Source of the DNA: Staphylococcus hyicus | GTDB lineage: Bacteria; Bacillota; Bacilli; Staphylococcales; Staphylococcaceae | NCBI RefSeq assembly: GCF_000816085.1 | Contig: NZ_CP008747.1 | Coordinates: forward strand, 682,001 to 746,000 | Direction: 5' to 3' | Length of the DNA: 64,000 nt | In this document: piece by piece, positions 40,850 to 49,382 of the stretch | Position numbering within the stretch: the first letter of the stretch is position 1 | How the letters are laid out: each line of letters opens with the position of its first letter | The notes under the pieces: generated by a model | Databases searched by the model: none | What the model was told of the DNA's origin: nothing | What the model saw: the letters and a program-made list of their open reading frames with translations, nothing else | Position numbers and translations under genes: made by a program

Positions 40850-41755
40850 ATGTACAATATTCATATCATTAAATCTAATAACGTGTATCAGGGATTACTT
40901 AATCAAGATCCCGAACTTAAAAACCAATATTTCAGAGATCATCTACTTAAGTTTTACAAAGAAAAATTTGAAATACAAAACATACCTTACGAAAGCGAGC
41001 ATTTTGATGCATTGTCACTATTAAATGCTACACATGTATCTCCACAAGCATTTAATACAAATCATATGAAGGAAGTTGCATTGTTTGATGATGCATTCTG
41101 GAATGATTGTCACCATGCTTTAACACATGCGATCAGTCAGTTTGAGATAAAAGGTATCCTATCACGGATTAATCAATATACGTTTACAGTGTTACTAGGG
41201 GATAAGGAGAAACCGTCGATGTATTTGAATCAAAATTACGGGGGCGATGGTGGCGTCCCTGGATACGTGTATATCTCCTTAGTACCAAATGAGTATACAT
41301 TAGACCGCGTCAAAAGTGCTATTGCACATGAAATGAACCATAATTTTAGGTATCAATATATTCGATGGGATGGTGGTTCGCTTGCAGAATTAATTGTAGC
41401 GGAGGGATTAGCTGAAAATTTTGTTGAGAAACTGTATGGTAAGGATTATCTTGGACCATGGGTGACGACAATGAATTGGAGCGAACAACAGGAAAAGATA
41501 AAATCAATAATAGAACCACACCTCCAAATCTCTAATAGTTTTGAGGCCATGCCTTATCTCTACGGCGATGAGATTACGACATCATATGGTGGCCAACCTG
41601 TAGGATTACCACATGCGGCTGGATATACATGTGGGTATTATTTAATAAAATATTACTTAGAAAAAACAGAATGTACGATTGAAGCGGCAACAATTAAAAG
41701 TGCGGATGATATATTAAGAGAGGTGGATGATTTTTGGATTACCAATACAGTATAA
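40850..41755 (+). CDS. DUF2268-type putative zinc protease
   Basis: A 301-residue cytoplasmic-looking protein without signal peptide. It has the metalloprotease motif HEMNH at residues 160-164 with a likely third ligand Glu185 in VAEGLAENF, the arrangement of DUF2268 (predicted Zn-dependent protease related to HopJ/YjaZ). Substrate unknown. ATG 40850 follows TTGGAGGG; the frame extends upstream through the rpsI terminator, which is unlikely to be coding. Its end overlaps the MerR-TipAS start by 22 bases, so the two are coupled and probably work together. Confidence 0.75.
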   Translation: MYNIHIIKSNNVYQGLLNQDPELKNQYFRDHLLKFYKEKFEIQNIPYESEHFDALSLLNATHVSPQAFNTNHMKEVALFDDAFWNDCHHALTHAISQFEIKGILSRINQYTFTVLLGDKEKPSMYLNQNYGGDGGVPGYVYISLVPNEYTLDRVKSAIAHEMNHNFRYQYIRWDGGSLAELIVAEGLAENFVEKLYGKDYLGPWVTTMNWSEQQEKIKSIIEPHLQISNSFEAMPYLYGDEITTSYGGQPVGLPHAAGYTCGYYLIKYYLEKTECTIEAATIKSADDILREVDDFWITNTV

Positions 41756-42462
41756 AAGATGTGATAGACATTACAAGTATCACTAAAAGAACGTTACATT
41801 ATTATGATGAAATAGGGTTACTGTCTCCTAAAAAAGATTCTCGAAATTATCGCATTTATTCGCAACAAGATTTAGTAAAACTTCAAAAAATATTATTATT
41901 AAAAGCGTTGGACTTTAATATTAAAGCTATAGCTAAGTTATTGGAAGCGAATGAGGACCATCTCATCACGTCTATGAGAGCTCAATTAAATGTATTAGAT
42001 GATAAAATTAAAAAATTACAACAAACTAAGCGTGCTATCCATCAATATGTGAATGGTGTGCCGATCATTGAGATTGAGGAATTGAATGAGCATGTAACAC
42101 ATCAATATCAAAAAGAAGCACAGATCAAATATGGTAATAGTAATGTATATCAAACATTTTCAACTAGAAATACACATGATATTTTTTCGGAAACACAAAT
42201 TAAAAATGATTTAGATGCTATTTTTGAAGAATTTAAATATGTTATTCATCAACCTATAGAAAGTGAATGTGTTCATTATGTGGTAACTAAATGGAAAAAT
42301 TATATGAACACCTTAGCGAACTTTGATGATGAAGTATTATGTGGTATCACAAATACATATCATCATGATGTACGCTTTCAAAATTATTTTAAAAAATTTG
42401 ATGCACCTGACCTCACTTGTTTTATATCTAACGCCGTGAATTATCATTTAAATCAAACGTGA
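41734..42462 (+). CDS. MerR family regulator with TipAS-like ligand-binding domain
   Basis: A 242-residue protein. The N-terminal MerR winged helix is clear (YSIKDVIDITSITKRTLHYYDEIG, split by the HTH; NYRIYSQQDLVKLQKI), then a dimerisation coiled coil near 85-110. Residues 120-242 resemble TipAS, the thiopeptide/antibiotic-binding domain of TipA and Mta (QYQKEAQIKYGNSNVYQ and YHHDVRFQNYFKKF). Start TTG 41734 has GAGGTGG seven bases upstream, inside the protease gene. Such regulators activate transcription when a drug binds. The ligand is unknown. Confidence 0.8.
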   Translation: MDYQYSIKDVIDITSITKRTLHYYDEIGLLSPKKDSRNYRIYSQQDLVKLQKILLLKALDFNIKAIAKLLEANEDHLITSMRAQLNVLDDKIKKLQQTKRAIHQYVNGVPIIEIEELNEHVTHQYQKEAQIKYGNSNVYQTFSTRNTHDIFSETQIKNDLDAIFEEFKYVIHQPIESECVHYVVTKWKNYMNTLANFDDEVLCGITNTYHHDVRFQNYFKKFDAPDLTCFISNAVNYHLNQT

Positions 42463-42479
42463 TGTTTAAAACAATATAA

Positions 42480-42515
42480 AAACACTTCTCAAGATGATTT
42501 GAGAAGTGCTTTTTC
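42480..42515. terminator. Terminator between the MerR gene and the methyltransferase gene
   Basis: CACTTCTCAA (42483-42492) pairs with TTGAGAAGTG (42499-42508), followed by CTTTTT; A-rich bases on the other side allow leftward use. Confidence 0.85.
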
Positions 42516-42531
42516 GCATTTAAATAATCAT

Positions 42532-43293
42532 TTAACTTGTTTTTCGTGCACAAAAGACGATATAGTTTAAATCATTTTTATGTTTCTTAAAGATTATATA
42601 CATACGTTTAAACATAGGACGATTTTCTTTTTTTAATGCATTTTTAATGATTTTAAATGTATTTTTGAAACCTTCATCGTAAATCATACCTTTAGGTGTC
42701 ATTAATGTCATCGGACCATGTTGCGCAGCTATAAATTGGAATTGCGCGCTATGGTAAAGTTCTAACCATTCGGACTTAGGTAATGGTGTCACTTTAACAT
42801 TAATCGCTTCTGATAAATCATGGCGTATGGTTTCTGCTTGTGGTTCATTCATAATCGCGATATCGTGTGTGAGTAGTACGCCGCCTGGTTTAAGGACACG
42901 GTAATATTCCTTTAAAGCTTGGGTCTTGGCAACTAAAGGTAACATGGTCAGCATTGCTTCATTTAACACAATATCAAAAGATTCATCTTCAAACGGTAAA
43001 TTCATGGCATTTGCTTGTTGTGTATGAATCAAATCTTCTAAACCTGCATTCTTTACATTTTGTTGTCCATGCATTAAAGCTTTTTTATTCAAATCAATCG
43101 CATCGATCTGACAACCATATGTCTGAGCGAGATAAATTGATGTTGTACACATATTACAAGCCACTTCTAACACACGTTTATTTTTTGAAAATTGACCTTG
43201 TTTAATTAACCAATCTGTGGCTTTTTTACCACCTGGTCGCAGTCGTGTTTTACCTAATTTTGCTAAAAACGTATGGCCAGCCTCTTGCTTCAT
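42532..43293 (-). CDS. Class I SAM-dependent methyltransferase, Fur-controlled
   Basis: A 253-residue Rossmann-fold methyltransferase. LEVACNMCTTSIYLAQTYG (from about residue 42) is motif I, although the usual glycine-rich loop is replaced by ACNMC. DAIDLN is the acidic end of strand 2, FDIVLNEAMLTML motif IV, and YYRVLKPGGVLLTHD motif VI. Substrate is unknown. A perfect Fur operator lies 20 bases before the ATG, so expression should rise in iron starvation. Monocistronic. It might modify a metallophore or a tRNA/lipid, but nothing in the sequence decides. Confidence 0.8.
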   Translation of the reverse strand: MKQEAGHTFLAKLGKTRLRPGGKKATDWLIKQGQFSKNKRVLEVACNMCTTSIYLAQTYGCQIDAIDLNKKALMHGQQNVKNAGLEDLIHTQQANAMNLPFEDESFDIVLNEAMLTMLPLVAKTQALKEYYRVLKPGGVLLTHDIAIMNEPQAETIRHDLSEAINVKVTPLPKSEWLELYHSAQFQFIAAQHGPMTLMTPKGMIYDEGFKNTFKIIKNALKKENRPMFKRMYIIFKKHKNDLNYIVFCARKTS

Positions 43294-43312
43294 GCGCTAC
43301 ACTCCTTGTAAA

Positions 43313-43327
43313 TGATAATGATTATCA
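43313..43327 (-). promoter_or_regulatory. Fur box of the methyltransferase gene
   Basis: TGATAATGATTATCA is a perfect 7-1-7 inverted repeat and matches the Fur consensus. It lies directly downstream of a TATAAT -10 box in the leftward direction, where Fur-Fe would block initiation. Confidence 0.9.
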
Positions 43328-43455
43328 ATTATAGTATCACAAATTTATGCATAATAGCGTTTCATTGCAAGTTTGTCACATAACCTTCACGTATACATTC
43401 ATATATTAAAAAGCGTCTTTTATTTAAGTGAGAGATGCTTTCTACATCAAAAGCC

Positions 43456-44138
43456 ATGAATGCCAAAGAAAAACGAATAAACGGTTATCCATACAATAAG
43501 CCAATTCATGATTTTGTATCGATATTGAAGCCATATAATTTCATATCGTACGTCTTATCTTTTTTATTGTTTTAGGACTCAATATACGAAATTTGTGAAA
43601 GACTAAAATTACAAGGACCGATAGTGTTGATCGCAAACCATAATAGTCATTTAGATACATTAGTTTTGATGAGTTTGTTAAGAGGAGACAGTTTCAAACA
43701 TGTACGACTGGTTGCTGCAGGGACTATTTTATGAAAAATACATTTTTAAAATGGTTTTCAACGAAGGTAATGAAAATTATTCCGATTGAACGAAAAATGA
43801 CCCGTGATTTTACAGGAATATGTCAATCGATATTAGATGAATTAGATAAAAATGGTATCATTATTTTATATCAAGAAGGCTCACGTGGAGAACCTGGAAA
43901 ATTGTCCAAATATAAATCTAGTATTTATTATTTAATGCGTGAGCGTCCGTACGTACCAATTTTTATGTATGGATGAGGTAAGGTCTTACCAAAAGATAGT
44001 TTCATTTTAGTGTCTTTTTTCGTAGATATCTTTATCGGAGAAACATTCAAATGTCATTTAAATCGAAAAGTATTTATGGATGAAGTCACGAATTGATTAA
44101 ACCGACTGAGAGGTGAAGCTAACTTTAAAGAATGGTAA
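43456..44138 (+). pseudogene. Decayed 1-acylglycerol-3-phosphate acyltransferase (PlsC-like) gene
   Basis: Fragments of one LPLAT/PlsC protein are spread over this stretch. An N-terminal piece from ATG 43456 stops at TAG about 43573. The same frame then carries GPIVLIANHNSHLDTLVL, with the catalytic NHxxxxD box, and stops near 43729. The next frame continues from 43731 with WFSTKVMKIIPIERK and YQEGSRGEPGK, the second acyltransferase box, is cut by TGA 43974 and runs to TAA 44136 through another stop. At least two in-frame stops and one frameshift make it non-functional. Whether another acyltransferase gene replaces it cannot be seen here. Confidence 0.85.
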
Positions 44139-44244
44139 TCAAAATGAGATTTAACAATGTACGATTATAAGATAATTGATGTTTCTTTATAAAATAATAG
44201 CGCCAATGCTTATAAAGTATTGATGCGTATAATGGAGGGATACT

Positions 44245-45048
44245 ATGACACGTAAATTATTGTTATTTGACTTTGATGAAACATATTATAAACATCAACC
44301 AACTTCTAGTGATATTGAAGATATGAAAGACTTGGAACAGTTATTAACACAATTATCAAAAGAAGGGGTTATCGTTGCGATATTAACAGGAAGTGCTTTA
44401 GCAAGTGTGCTTTCTAAAATGGCTCAAACAGGCATGACTTTTAAACCTCATTATATAGCGACAGATTTAAGTTCTAAACTTTATACATGGAATGGCAAAG
44501 GCTATGAAATTAATGAAACATATCAGAATCATGTTTTATCAAGCACATTCGAATTATCTGAAATTCAACAATTTATAACGGCGATATCTCACAAATATCA
44601 AGTTTCATTTGACCCACAAAAACTATTTCATCTGCGCGATACGCATTATAATTATTATTTTTATAGTCAAGGTAATGAAGCGGAAGATGTACGTATACTT
44701 GAAGATTTAATTCAATTAGCACAATCGAAACGCTATGTCGTACGATACAACCGCTGTAATCCACGTGCAGGAGACCCTGAGAATGCATACGATGTAGATT
44801 TTTTACCACAGTATGCGGGAAAGAAATATGCTGCAAAATTTTTAATGTCACTTTATGATATACCTAAATCACAAGTCTTAGGTTTTGGAGACAGTGGGAA
44901 TGATAGGGAATTTTTAAGATTTTTACATAATCGATTTGTAATGTGTAATAGTACCGATCCATCGATGATTTCACAATTTGAAGTCACAAAACACGCTTAT
45001 TATAAAGGTCTCATGTATCATATTAAAGATTTTATAAATCAAACATAG
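44245..45048 (+). CDS. HAD superfamily (type II) phosphatase
   Basis: A 267-residue HAD hydrolase: motif I DFDET (nucleophile Asp9, Asp11), motif II LTGS near residue 51, a cap region in the middle (residues about 85-190), and motif IV GFGDSGNDREFL near 215 with the metal-binding aspartates. It looks like the Cof/sucrose-phosphatase-like branch acting on sugar or nucleotide phosphates; the substrate cannot be named. TAATGGAGGG precedes the ATG. It lies just after the acyltransferase pseudogene and may once have shared its transcript. Confidence 0.75.
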   Translation: MTRKLLLFDFDETYYKHQPTSSDIEDMKDLEQLLTQLSKEGVIVAILTGSALASVLSKMAQTGMTFKPHYIATDLSSKLYTWNGKGYEINETYQNHVLSSTFELSEIQQFITAISHKYQVSFDPQKLFHLRDTHYNYYFYSQGNEAEDVRILEDLIQLAQSKRYVVRYNRCNPRAGDPENAYDVDFLPQYAGKKYAAKFLMSLYDIPKSQVLGFGDSGNDREFLRFLHNRFVMCNSTDPSMISQFEVTKHAYYKGLMYHIKDFINQT

Positions 45049-45124
45049 TAATAATACTACGTAATGTTTAATTATGTATAAATTTACCGATTAATAATTA
45101 TTTTTTGTTTTAATAAATTTAAAA

Positions 45125-45165
45125 ACATTAGTGTAAAATGAGTATAATTATGTATAATCTAATGT
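45125..45165 (+). promoter_or_regulatory. Candidate promoter/operator of the small membrane protein gene
   Basis: Two TATAAT-like -10 boxes (45143-45148 and 45153-45158) lie between ACATTAG (45125-45131) and CTAATGT (45159-45165), an inverted repeat that could bind a regulator. Speculative. Confidence 0.4.
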
Positions 45166-45210
45166 GTAACAATTCAAATTTTAATTGATACATAGAGGAG
45201 AGAGATCTTA

Positions 45211-45786
45211 ATGAATCATGGAGAATCTAAAGTGGTTCACATTGAAAAAGCCAAAGGAAAGCAAATGATGCTTTTGAGTTTATGCATTATTATGGTATTG
45301 ATTTTGCTACTGATAGGGCTAGGTGCATCAAGTACATTTCTAAAAATTATCATGATTTTATGTGCACTCTTTTTTGCTTTAGGAATTTGGTTTTTTACGA
45401 AATCATTGTTAAATAAAAAGGGTTTTGCGATTTTAGATGAACATGGATTTTATGAATATTCAACTGCAATGTCGACGAATGATACGATAATTCCTTGGAA
45501 AGAAGTGAAAGAAATTAACATTAAGGAATTTGGTGGTAAACGTTATGTGCAAGTGTTACTCCATCACCCTGAAATTGCAGACAATGCACGTACAGTGATT
45601 GGAAATATGTTTGCAAAAAGCAATGCGAAGATAGGTTATGCAGGTATTCTTATCGATACCAATACGGCCAAAGGAATGAAGACAGACAAATTATTCGATT
45701 TAATGAAAGACTTCCATCAAAAATATGGTCAAGTTAAAGTTGAATCTGATACGCCTGTTCAAACAATGAAAACAATTGACGAATGA
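45211..45786 (+). CDS. Membrane protein with two N-terminal helices (possibly STM3941-like)
   Basis: A 191-residue protein. After a short charged N-terminus there are two hydrophobic helices (about residues 20-40 and 45-65), then a cytosolic beta-rich part with GFAILDEHGFYEYST and IPWKEVKEINIKEFGGKRYVQV, the pattern of small PH-like proteins annotated as STM3941 family. Function unknown. GAGGAGAGAG precedes the ATG. A perfect-looking terminator follows. Confidence 0.7.
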   Translation: MNHGESKVVHIEKAKGKQMMLLSLCIIMVLILLLIGLGASSTFLKIIMILCALFFALGIWFFTKSLLNKKGFAILDEHGFYEYSTAMSTNDTIIPWKEVKEINIKEFGGKRYVQVLLHHPEIADNARTVIGNMFAKSNAKIGYAGILIDTNTAKGMKTDKLFDLMKDFHQKYGQVKVESDTPVQTMKTIDE

Positions 45787-45794
45787 TAAGCAAT

Positions 45795-45830
45795 AAAAGG
45801 TAGGACACCATAGTGTCTTGCCTTTTGTTT
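45795..45830 (+). terminator. Terminator of the small membrane protein gene
   Basis: A 14-bp stem (45795-45808 with 45813-45826, two G-U pairs) with a 4-base loop and a T-rich tail. Confidence 0.85.
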
Positions 45831-45969
45831 ATTTTTGTTGAATTAAACGCTATGAAAAATCACAATTGTTTATTTTTATAGGTTTTTGTAGTAAATTGAA
45901 CATAATCGTAGATGACATCATTGTGGTGTTAAATTGCGCCTAATGATTATTAAAAAGGATGTGAGCTAT

Positions 45970-46722
45970 GTGAATAAATATGAACGTTTAGATGAAATTG
46001 CAAGACGTGTTCATGAAAAAGGGACGATTCGGATACAAGATATTGTGGATGATTTAAATGTGTCAGATATGACTGTCCGAAGAGATTTGGTTGAATTAGA
46101 AGAACAAGGTGTATTAACGAAAATACATGGTGGTGCTCGAAGTAATGCTGCATTTCAGTATAAAGAAATGTCACATCATGAAAAGCATACGAAGCAAATT
46201 GAAGAAAAACAGCTCATTGCCAAAAAGGCGGCAGAGCTAATAGAAGATGGCAATCATATCTTTTTAGGACCGGGAACAACGGTAGAAATGTTGGCGAACG
46301 AAATTCAAAATAAACGATTATCTGTAGTGACGAATTGTTTGCCTGTCTTTCATATTTTATGTCGCAAACGTTCAGAGCATTTTAACGTATATTTAATTGG
46401 TGGTACACAACGAGAAATTACGGAATCTTTTGTTGGAGAAATGGCAAATACACTGTTAGAAAAGATGCGTTTTTCTAAAATATTTTTTAGTGCCAATGGG
46501 ATTAAAGCGAATGACGTCATGACATCATCATATGAGGAAGCGTATACTCAAAAATTAGCCATTGCTCATGCGAATGAAAAATACTTACTTGTAGATGATT
46601 CGAAGTTGGGTAAAGAAGATTTTGTATCTTTTTGTGAGTTAACAGATTTAACGGCAATGGTAACGAATCCGTTATCTGACGAACAAACGCAAATGGTACA
46701 ACCCTACATAGAAGTGATTTAA
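45970..46722 (+). CDS. lacR: LacR, DeoR-family repressor of the lactose operon
   Basis: The 250-residue protein has the DeoR HTH at residues about 20-55 ([20 protein letters not shown] and HGGARS) and the sugar-phosphate-sensing domain ([27 protein letters not shown]). It strongly resembles S. aureus LacR from memory and its place before lacA supports this. The usual inducer is tagatose-6-phosphate. I choose GTG 45970, ten bases after AAAGGA; an ATG at 45943 and a GTG at 45961 in the same frame are less well placed. The gene has its own terminator. Confidence 0.93.
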   Translation: MNKYERLDEIARRVHEKGTIRIQDIVDDLNVSDMTVRRDLVELEEQGVLTKIHGGARSNAAFQYKEMSHHEKHTKQIEEKQLIAKKAAELIEDGNHIFLGPGTTVEMLANEIQNKRLSVVTNCLPVFHILCRKRSEHFNVYLIGGTQREITESFVGEMANTLLEKMRFSKIFFSANGIKANDVMTSSYEEAYTQKLAIAHANEKYLLVDDSKLGKEDFVSFCELTDLTAMVTNPLSDEQTQMVQPYIEVI

Positions 46723-46804
46723 TGATCAAAACGTGACAAATACGTTAAATATGAAACTTAATATTGAATAAAACAAAATATAGAGATAAAATATTTTTAT
46801 ATAG

Positions 46805-46838
46805 AGAGATGAAGTTGTTGAAACTTTGTCTCTTTTTT
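46805..46838 (+). terminator. Terminator of lacR
   Basis: AGAGATGAAGTT (46805-46816) pairs with AACTTTGTCTCT (46822-46833), two G-U pairs, followed by a run of T. It keeps lacR separate from the structural genes. Confidence 0.88.
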
Positions 46839-46890
46839 TGTCTAAATTAGAACAATCTAACATCAACAAACAAAAAGTAAACAAATGATG

Positions 46891-46919
46891 TTGTAAATAT
46901 GTTTATTTACGTTTATAAT
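46891..46919 (+). promoter_or_regulatory. Promoter of the lac structural genes
   Basis: TTGTAA (46891-46896), 17-base spacer, TATAAT (46914-46919), giving a start near 46926. Confidence 0.75.
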
Positions 46920-46928
46920 TTAAACATA
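46898..46928 (+). promoter_or_regulatory. Candidate LacR operator
   Basis: TATGTTTA (46898-46905) and TAAACATA (46921-46928) form an inverted repeat around the -10 box. DeoR-type repressors bind such T-rich repeats. It is inferred from position and symmetry. Confidence 0.45.
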
Positions 46929-46934
46929 AAGAGA

Positions 46935-46948
46935 TGAAAGCGCTTATT
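46935..46948 (+). promoter_or_regulatory. Candidate catabolite-response element (cre)
   Basis: TGAAAGCGCTTATT differs from the CcpA consensus TGWAARCGYTWNCW at one position. It lies about 10-20 bases past the predicted start, a road-block location. Confidence 0.6.
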
Positions 46949-46995
46949 TAGATGTTTGATTCAACAATAGCAATATCATAGGAAGGATGATAAGT

Positions 46996-47424
46996 GTGAA
47001 AGTGATTATTGGTGCTGATCAATTTGGTTTAGCATTAAAAGACCATATTAAAACGTATTTAAAAGACAACCAATACGATGTGTTGGATGTGACTGAAGAA
47101 AGCACGTCCGATTTTGTGGATGTAACCGTAGCAGTTGCGAAAGAAGTTCAAAAGGACGAAAGCAATTTAGGCATTGTCATTGATGAATTTGGAGCTGGCA
47201 GTTTTATGGTAGCAACAAAAATCAAAGGCATGATCGCAGCAGAAGTTTCTGATGAGCGCTCAGCGTATATGACGCGTAGTCATAATAATTCCAAAATGAT
47301 TACGATGGGTTCAGCACTTGTCGGCGAAAAATTAGCAATAAACATTGTTAAAGGTTTCGTTGAAGGTAAATACGACGGTGGCCGTCATCAAATACGTGTC
47401 GACATGTTAAATAAAATGTGTTAA
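46996..47424 (+). CDS. lacA: Galactose-6-phosphate isomerase subunit LacA
   Basis: LacA and LacB together convert galactose-6-phosphate into tagatose-6-phosphate. The protein belongs to the RpiB fold, with [18 protein letters not shown] (near residue 70) and [14 protein letters not shown] at the end. GTG 46996 gives 142 residues, the family length, with AGGAAGG nine bases upstream; the ATG at 46987 abuts that site. First gene of the lac operon. Confidence 0.94.
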   Translation: MKVIIGADQFGLALKDHIKTYLKDNQYDVLDVTEESTSDFVDVTVAVAKEVQKDESNLGIVIDEFGAGSFMVATKIKGMIAAEVSDERSAYMTRSHNNSKMITMGSALVGEKLAINIVKGFVEGKYDGGRHQIRVDMLNKMC

Positions 47425-47439
47425 TAGGAGGATTTAAAT

Positions 47440-47955
47440 ATGAAAATTGCAATTGGTTGCGACCATATTGTTACAGATACAAAAATGGAAGTGTCTCAAT
47501 TTTTAAAGTCACTCGGTCATGAAGTGATTGATTGTGGCACGTATGATTTTACGCGTACACATTATCCGATTTTTGGAAAAAAAGTAGGAGAAGCGGTTAC
47601 TAGTGGAGAAGCTGATTTAGGTGTATGTATTTGTGGTACAGGTGTCGGTATTAACAATGCAGTTAATAAAGTGCCAGGTGTGCGTTCAGCACTTGTTAGA
47701 GATATGTCATCAGCGCTTTATGCGAAAGAACAATTAAATGCAAACGTGATTGGATTTGGCGGTAAGATTATCGGTGAATTATTACTTTGTGACATCGTTG
47801 AAGCATTTATTAATGCAGAATATAAACCAACAGAAGAAAACAAAAAACTTATTGATAAGATTGCGAAAGTTGAGTCCATCAACCAAGAACAAAAAGATGA
47901 ACATTTCTTTGATGAATTTTTAGAGAAATGGGATAAAGGCGAATATCACGATTAA
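47440..47955 (+). CDS. lacB: Galactose-6-phosphate isomerase subunit LacB
   Basis: A 171-residue RpiB-type subunit with [18 protein letters not shown] at the start, [18 protein letters not shown] near residue 65 and the acidic C-terminal end. It forms a heteromer with LacA. AGGAGGAT precedes the ATG and lacA is 15 bases upstream. In S. aureus lacC follows; here only 102 bases separate it from lacD. Confidence 0.94.
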   Translation: MKIAIGCDHIVTDTKMEVSQFLKSLGHEVIDCGTYDFTRTHYPIFGKKVGEAVTSGEADLGVCICGTGVGINNAVNKVPGVRSALVRDMSSALYAKEQLNANVIGFGGKIIGELLLCDIVEAFINAEYKPTEENKKLIDKIAKVESINQEQKDEHFFDEFLEKWDKGEYHD

Positions 47956-48057
47956 TTGCAAATTCTAATTTTTGAAAATTCAGATAAATAGTGTGATATA
48001 TGCAAAATTGACTTTTACATATATCGCCAAAATCAAAACTAATATGAGGTGTAAGAC
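47956..48057 (+). other. lacB-lacD spacer, position where lacC is expected
   Basis: 102 AT-rich bases with no sugar-kinase remnant that I can recognise. A GATATATG (47995-48002)/CATATATC (48018-48025) hairpin could affect transcript stability. AGGTGT lies before lacD. Confidence 0.6.
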
Positions 48058-49023
48058 ATGAGCTCAAAACAAACATTTTTAGAACAAGTAAGCAATGACA
48101 ACGGAATTATATCTGCACTTGCTTTTGACCAACGTGGCGCTTTAAAACGTATGATGGCGAAATACCAAACAGGTGAACCAAGTGTTCAGGATATCGAAAC
48201 GCTTAAAAAACTTGTTTCTGAAGAGTTAACACCATATGCATCATCTATTTTATTAGACCCAGAATATGGTTTACCAGCAACACAAGTACGCCACTCTGAA
48301 GCAGGTTTACTACTGGCTTATGAAAAAACAGGCTATGACGTTAATGCAAAAGGGCGTCTTCCAGATTGTTTAGTAGATTGGTCTGCAAAACGTATTAAAG
48401 AAGCAGGTGCACATGCTGTTAAGTTTTTACTTTACTACGATGTAGATGATGACGCTGCAATTAATAATCAAAAAGAAGCGTATATCGAGCGAATAGGTTC
48501 CGAATGTAAAGCTGAAGATATTCCATTCTTCTTAGAAATTTTAGCTTATGATGACACAATCGCTGATAATAAAGGACCTGAATACGCAAAAGTTAAACCT
48601 CACAAAGTCATCGAAGCGATGCGCGTATTTTCTAAAGACCGTTTTGGTGTTGACGTATTAAAAGTCGAAGTACCTGTTGATATGAATTATGTTGAAGGCT
48701 TTGGTAAAGGTGAAACGGTATATACACAAGAAGAAGCGGCTGCATACTTTAAACAACAAGATGAAGCAACACACTTACCATACATTTACTTAAGCGCTGG
48801 TGTATCTGCAGCGTTATTCCAAGAAACATTACGCTTCGCTGCTAAAGCAGGCGCACAATTTAACGGTGTATTATGTGGGCGTGCAACATGGGCAGGATCT
48901 GTTCAGGCATACATTGAAAAAGGGGAAGCTGCAGCACGAGAATGGTTGCGTACTGAAGGCTATCACAATATCAACGAATTAAACAAAGTATTGAAAGAAA
49001 CAGCTGTATCATACAAAAAATAA
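48058..49023 (+). CDS. lacD: Tagatose-1,6-bisphosphate aldolase LacD
   Basis: LacD splits tagatose-1,6-bisphosphate into dihydroxyacetone phosphate and glyceraldehyde-3-phosphate. The 321-residue class I aldolase has the Schiff-base lysine at about Lys202 in [11 protein letters not shown], and [15 protein letters not shown] at residues 18-32. The C-terminal [16 protein letters not shown] is typical. It needs the product of lacC, which is not encoded in the operon. Confidence 0.94.
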   Translation: MSSKQTFLEQVSNDNGIISALAFDQRGALKRMMAKYQTGEPSVQDIETLKKLVSEELTPYASSILLDPEYGLPATQVRHSEAGLLLAYEKTGYDVNAKGRLPDCLVDWSAKRIKEAGAHAVKFLLYYDVDDDAAINNQKEAYIERIGSECKAEDIPFFLEILAYDDTIADNKGPEYAKVKPHKVIEAMRVFSKDRFGVDVLKVEVPVDMNYVEGFGKGETVYTQEEAAAYFKQQDEATHLPYIYLSAGVSAALFQETLRFAAKAGAQFNGVLCGRATWAGSVQAYIEKGEAAAREWLRTEGYHNINELNKVLKETAVSYKK

Positions 49024-49062
49024 GCAGAAGTTGCAATTCATTAATTGTTGGAGGGATTTACC

Positions 49063-49377
49063 ATGAATAGAGAAGAAGTTACGATGTTAGGATTTGAAAT
49101 CGTCGCTTATGCCGGTGATGCACGTTCGAAATATTTGGAAGCATTAAACGTGGCACAAGCAGGGGATTTTGCCAAAGCAGAACAATTAATTGAAGAGGGA
49201 AATCAATGTATTGTTGATGCGCATAAAGCACAAACATCCTTATTACAAAAAGAAGCGAAAGGTGACGATATTGCGTACAGTGTAACAATGATGCATGGTC
49301 AAGACCATTTAATGACAACGTTATTACTTAAAGATATGTTAAAACACATCATTGAATTATACAAAAAGGGGAGTTAA
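49063..49377 (+). CDS. lacF: PTS lactose-specific EIIA component LacF
   Basis: A 104-residue EIIA of the lactose/cellobiose family; it carries phosphate from HPr to LacE on His78, in MMHGQDHLM. The trimeric all-helical fold is evident from heptad-like leucines. ATG 49063 follows GGAGGG by seven bases; a TTG at 49045 in frame would place the site inside the gene. Spacing to lacE is five bases. Confidence 0.95.
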   Translation: MNREEVTMLGFEIVAYAGDARSKYLEALNVAQAGDFAKAEQLIEEGNQCIVDAHKAQTSLLQKEAKGDDIAYSVTMMHGQDHLMTTLLLKDMLKHIIELYKKGS

Positions 49378-49382
49378 TTAAT

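Noticed and set aside
46723-46995. Hidden lacC fragment in the lacR-lacA gap
   Set aside because: Only a terminator, a promoter and operators are seen; no kinase-like coding in any frame.
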